Source: Strongylocentrotus droebachiensis (Eukaryota; Echinodermata; Echinoidea; Camarodonta; Strongylocentrotidae). Taken from it: a stretch of DNA of 64,000 bases. Of this stretch, positions 61,750-64,000 are shown in pieces. A model generated the notes under the pieces. The model ran no database searches, was not told where the DNA came from, and saw only the letters and a list, made by a program, of their open reading frames with translations. The position numbers and the translations under genes are program-made. The DNA lies in NCBI GenBank assembly GCA_035222895.1, contig JAVYIG010000322.1:356501-420500 (forward strand), in the 5' to 3' direction. Positions within the stretch are counted from its first letter, which is position 1, and every line of letters begins with the position of its first letter.

Positions 61750-62109
61750 TTTAAGTTGAACAGATAGAAACAAATGACCACAAGGAACCTGTATCTGATC
61801 ACATGGCACTTAACAAGGTATTTGAGACCAAGACTATAGAAGAGGGACCTACTGGGAGCTGAAGACTCAAGGGGCTAGACCCTTTGAATCAAGGTGGGTT
61901 ACTCTCTTCTACCTCTCTCATCACTCACTGCCAAATTGAGTCCTCCGCCCGACTTCGATCCTGATTGGACCTTCTTTCAAAGAAAATATCCAATTTAGAA
62001 TGGAAATCTAGACATCTCGTGATATAATCTGACACTCACATACAAGATATGGAGTCTTTCTGCACAGATATTATTGAGGAAGATTGTTGTCATGACGATA
62101 CTAAGGAGG

Positions 62110-62275
62110 CTAATATGGGTAATGAGGATGACGGTAATGATGATGTTGATGTTGATGTTGATGATGATGATGATGGGGATGACGACAGTGATAATGATGG
62201 TGTTGGTGGTGGTGCTGCTGCTGTTGATGATAAGGGTGGTGGTGGTGGTGGTGGTAGTAATAATGTTGGCAACAA
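62110..62275. repeat. (GAT)n/(GGT)n microsatellite
   Basis: GATGTTGAT, GATGATGAT and GGTGGTGGT tracts. Open frames here are poly-Asp, poly-Met or poly-Ser depending on frame. Confidence 0.9.
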
Positions 62276-62279
62276 TCAC

Positions 62280-64000
62280 AATCAACAATGATAATTGCAA
62301 AGTGAAAGAAGGTACCTGCCCATTTCTCAACCCTAACCTGACAATACCAATCAAACAGATGAAGAGAATAATTGCACATACCAATTGAAATCAAATAATT
62401 GGATGCATCAATTGAATTCTATATTTGCTTCTCATCAGACCCATCCAACGTCAGTCCTATAACATTCACTCCCTCAAAATCATTTATCAAACAACTGCTT
62501 CTTCTTCATGTTATGTATGGAGCAAGTTCTTTGTCACCCTGCGCTATCAGAGGAGGGCAATTTTCAAGATCCAAATTGGGGTGCTCTTGTGTTTCACCCC
62601 CAATCCACCCTAATCGACTTGAATCTGGTTGACGAAACCAAAGACAAGTGAACTATACCACAAGATAATGTCTAAAATATGCACCCCAGACCAGTGGCAG
62701 AGGCACATCGCTTCAAAAACCTGGGCAGTAGAGAAAGTGAAAATATGCAGCAGGCAGCCAAATATTTTTAGCTTTTATCACAGCCAGGATCTCATATGAA
62801 ATAGATCAAGACTGGTAAGAAAATAGTCTGCACGAAGGCCGATCGTTTGCCCAACTTCAACATCTCGTGTGACAGTAATTTGGGAGGCATATGGAACTAC
62901 TGCCGAAAATTCTTCGGCTTGAAAACCGCCAAGGACAAGTTGGAGAAGATAAAAAAGAACTTGAACAAGAAAGACTAGAAGTTATAAAACCCAAGGAGCG
63001 AAAGTGAAGAAGAGTTTGGAGGAAGAAAGCGCTGGAAGTAGGGCATCAGATCAACAAAGTAATGCTCAATTTCACGTTGTATAAAATGAATGCTCCAATG
63101 ATTGGTCATTAAACACATTCCACCTACTTAGCAGAATAGTTAGGAGGGTAAGAAGAAGAAAAAAGGGTTGGCACGTGTCACTTTTTTTCTTCTCCTTAGT
63201 TAGACTTCTCTTTTACATGACCTCTATTTTCACCAATTATCCCAGTTGAACAAGGATGCAGCCCAAGGGCCTGAATCGCAGGCAGTAAACATAACCGCAG
63301 AGAGGAGACGGAAAAAAAATCCTCCTCCGCACACATGGGGCAGATAACGAAAGATGGACGCACAAGAACTGTGTTCACATTGTATACTGTCTCCAGCATT
63401 CAACAAGTTATGTTTATGTGTGAACAGGATTTGTTTTAGGGGATGCATCTCACATCAGAGGCAATGCAAGCACTGGTAGATTAATTTAAAGAACTTTATC
63501 AAAGAGAGCTTACACTGGACTCACTACTTCATTATCAGATTCATATAGTTTGTCTTTGGCAAGAAATGTGTGAATAAAGTTTCTTTCAGGGATGCATCTC
63601 ATATCAGAGACCGGCAAGCACTGGTAGATTTATTCAAAGAACTTACATTGGGCTAACTACTTTATTATACAAACGAAACTTGTTTGTTATCAAAATTATA
63701 CAACCTAGCTCTCATAAATATATCCTTTTGATCTTGAAGGGCACACAGCCTCTGTTCTATCGGTCAAAAGGTAACTCCATTTACCATACCTGAATATCAA
63801 TTTCAGATTTCAAAGTTCACGCTTCAGAAAGAAATCTAATACGATGGCATAATCCCTTAGCTTCTGTTATACACATCCCGTTTGTCTCTCATCTTTTATG
63901 CGTTGATGCAAAAAGTGAAACTGAATACTGCCCACAAATTATCCAATCAAATCCAAGAATTTGTCTAAATTTGATAGACCTTCCATACACCCAATGGAAA
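62280..64000. other. Upstream or intergenic DNA, no gene recognised
   Basis: No exon could be assigned. Two direct copies of a segment with GGGATGCATCTCA(C/T)ATCAGAG and GCAAGCACTGGTAGATT lie at 63439-63483 and 63590-63632. A further upstream MRTF exon could still lie here or beyond the window. Confidence 0.4.

Overview
The window is AT-rich, repeat-rich animal DNA with short exons, long introns, many GA and GAT microsatellites, long G/C homopolymers, and numerous foldback and DNA-transposon copies. It is most likely from a marine invertebrate deuterostome, probably a sea urchin or another echinoderm. That placement is an inference from repeat style and from the closeness of the one host gene to vertebrate MRTF-B; no rRNA or mitochondrial marker is present to confirm it.

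One host gene dominates, on the minus strand: a myocardin-related transcription factor (MRTF, the MRTFA/MRTFB/myocardin family). Seven coding exons are recognised with confidence (57497 down to 24930). They carry three RPEL actin-binding motifs, a basic region, a Q-rich block, a SAP domain, a leucine zipper and a C-terminal acidic activation domain with a polyQ tract. All junctions have canonical GT/AG borders and matching phases. A candidate short first coding exon with its own ATG (59171-59156) would give a protein of 1106 residues. A GC-rich stretch with two CCAAT boxes at 59640-59830 could be its promoter. A second candidate 5' exon (54882-54738) is phase-compatible with the second half of RPEL1 and would give an isoform lacking an intact RPEL1. 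The 3' UTR probably runs to about 23.2 or 20.6 kb and carries a three-copy repeat of a roughly 45-base motif.

The left third (1-20.6 kb) holds no recognised host gene. It contains a 5'-truncated LINE (4257-6465) and a GC-rich tandem array of about 110-bp units, which form a six-unit higher-order repeat. That array is split by an 8784-bp insertion (7753-16536) with 31-bp terminal inverted repeats and a 4-bp AGAT target duplication. The uninterrupted site is preserved further along the same array, so the insertion boundaries can be read directly. Inside the insertion are a tRNA-derived SINE, several foldbacks, an 800-bp duplication, a decayed coding remnant and a hAT-like element with a perfect 8-bp target duplication. 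A second element carrying a broken C2H2 zinc-finger fragment is nested in that hAT-like element.

The MRTF introns and upstream region are filled with small foldback/MITE families (34.1, 34.8, 37.3, 43.7, 54.0, 59.9 and 61.1 kb), a 51-bp tandem repeat (38.6-39.1 kb), LINE/SINE 3' tails and microsatellites.
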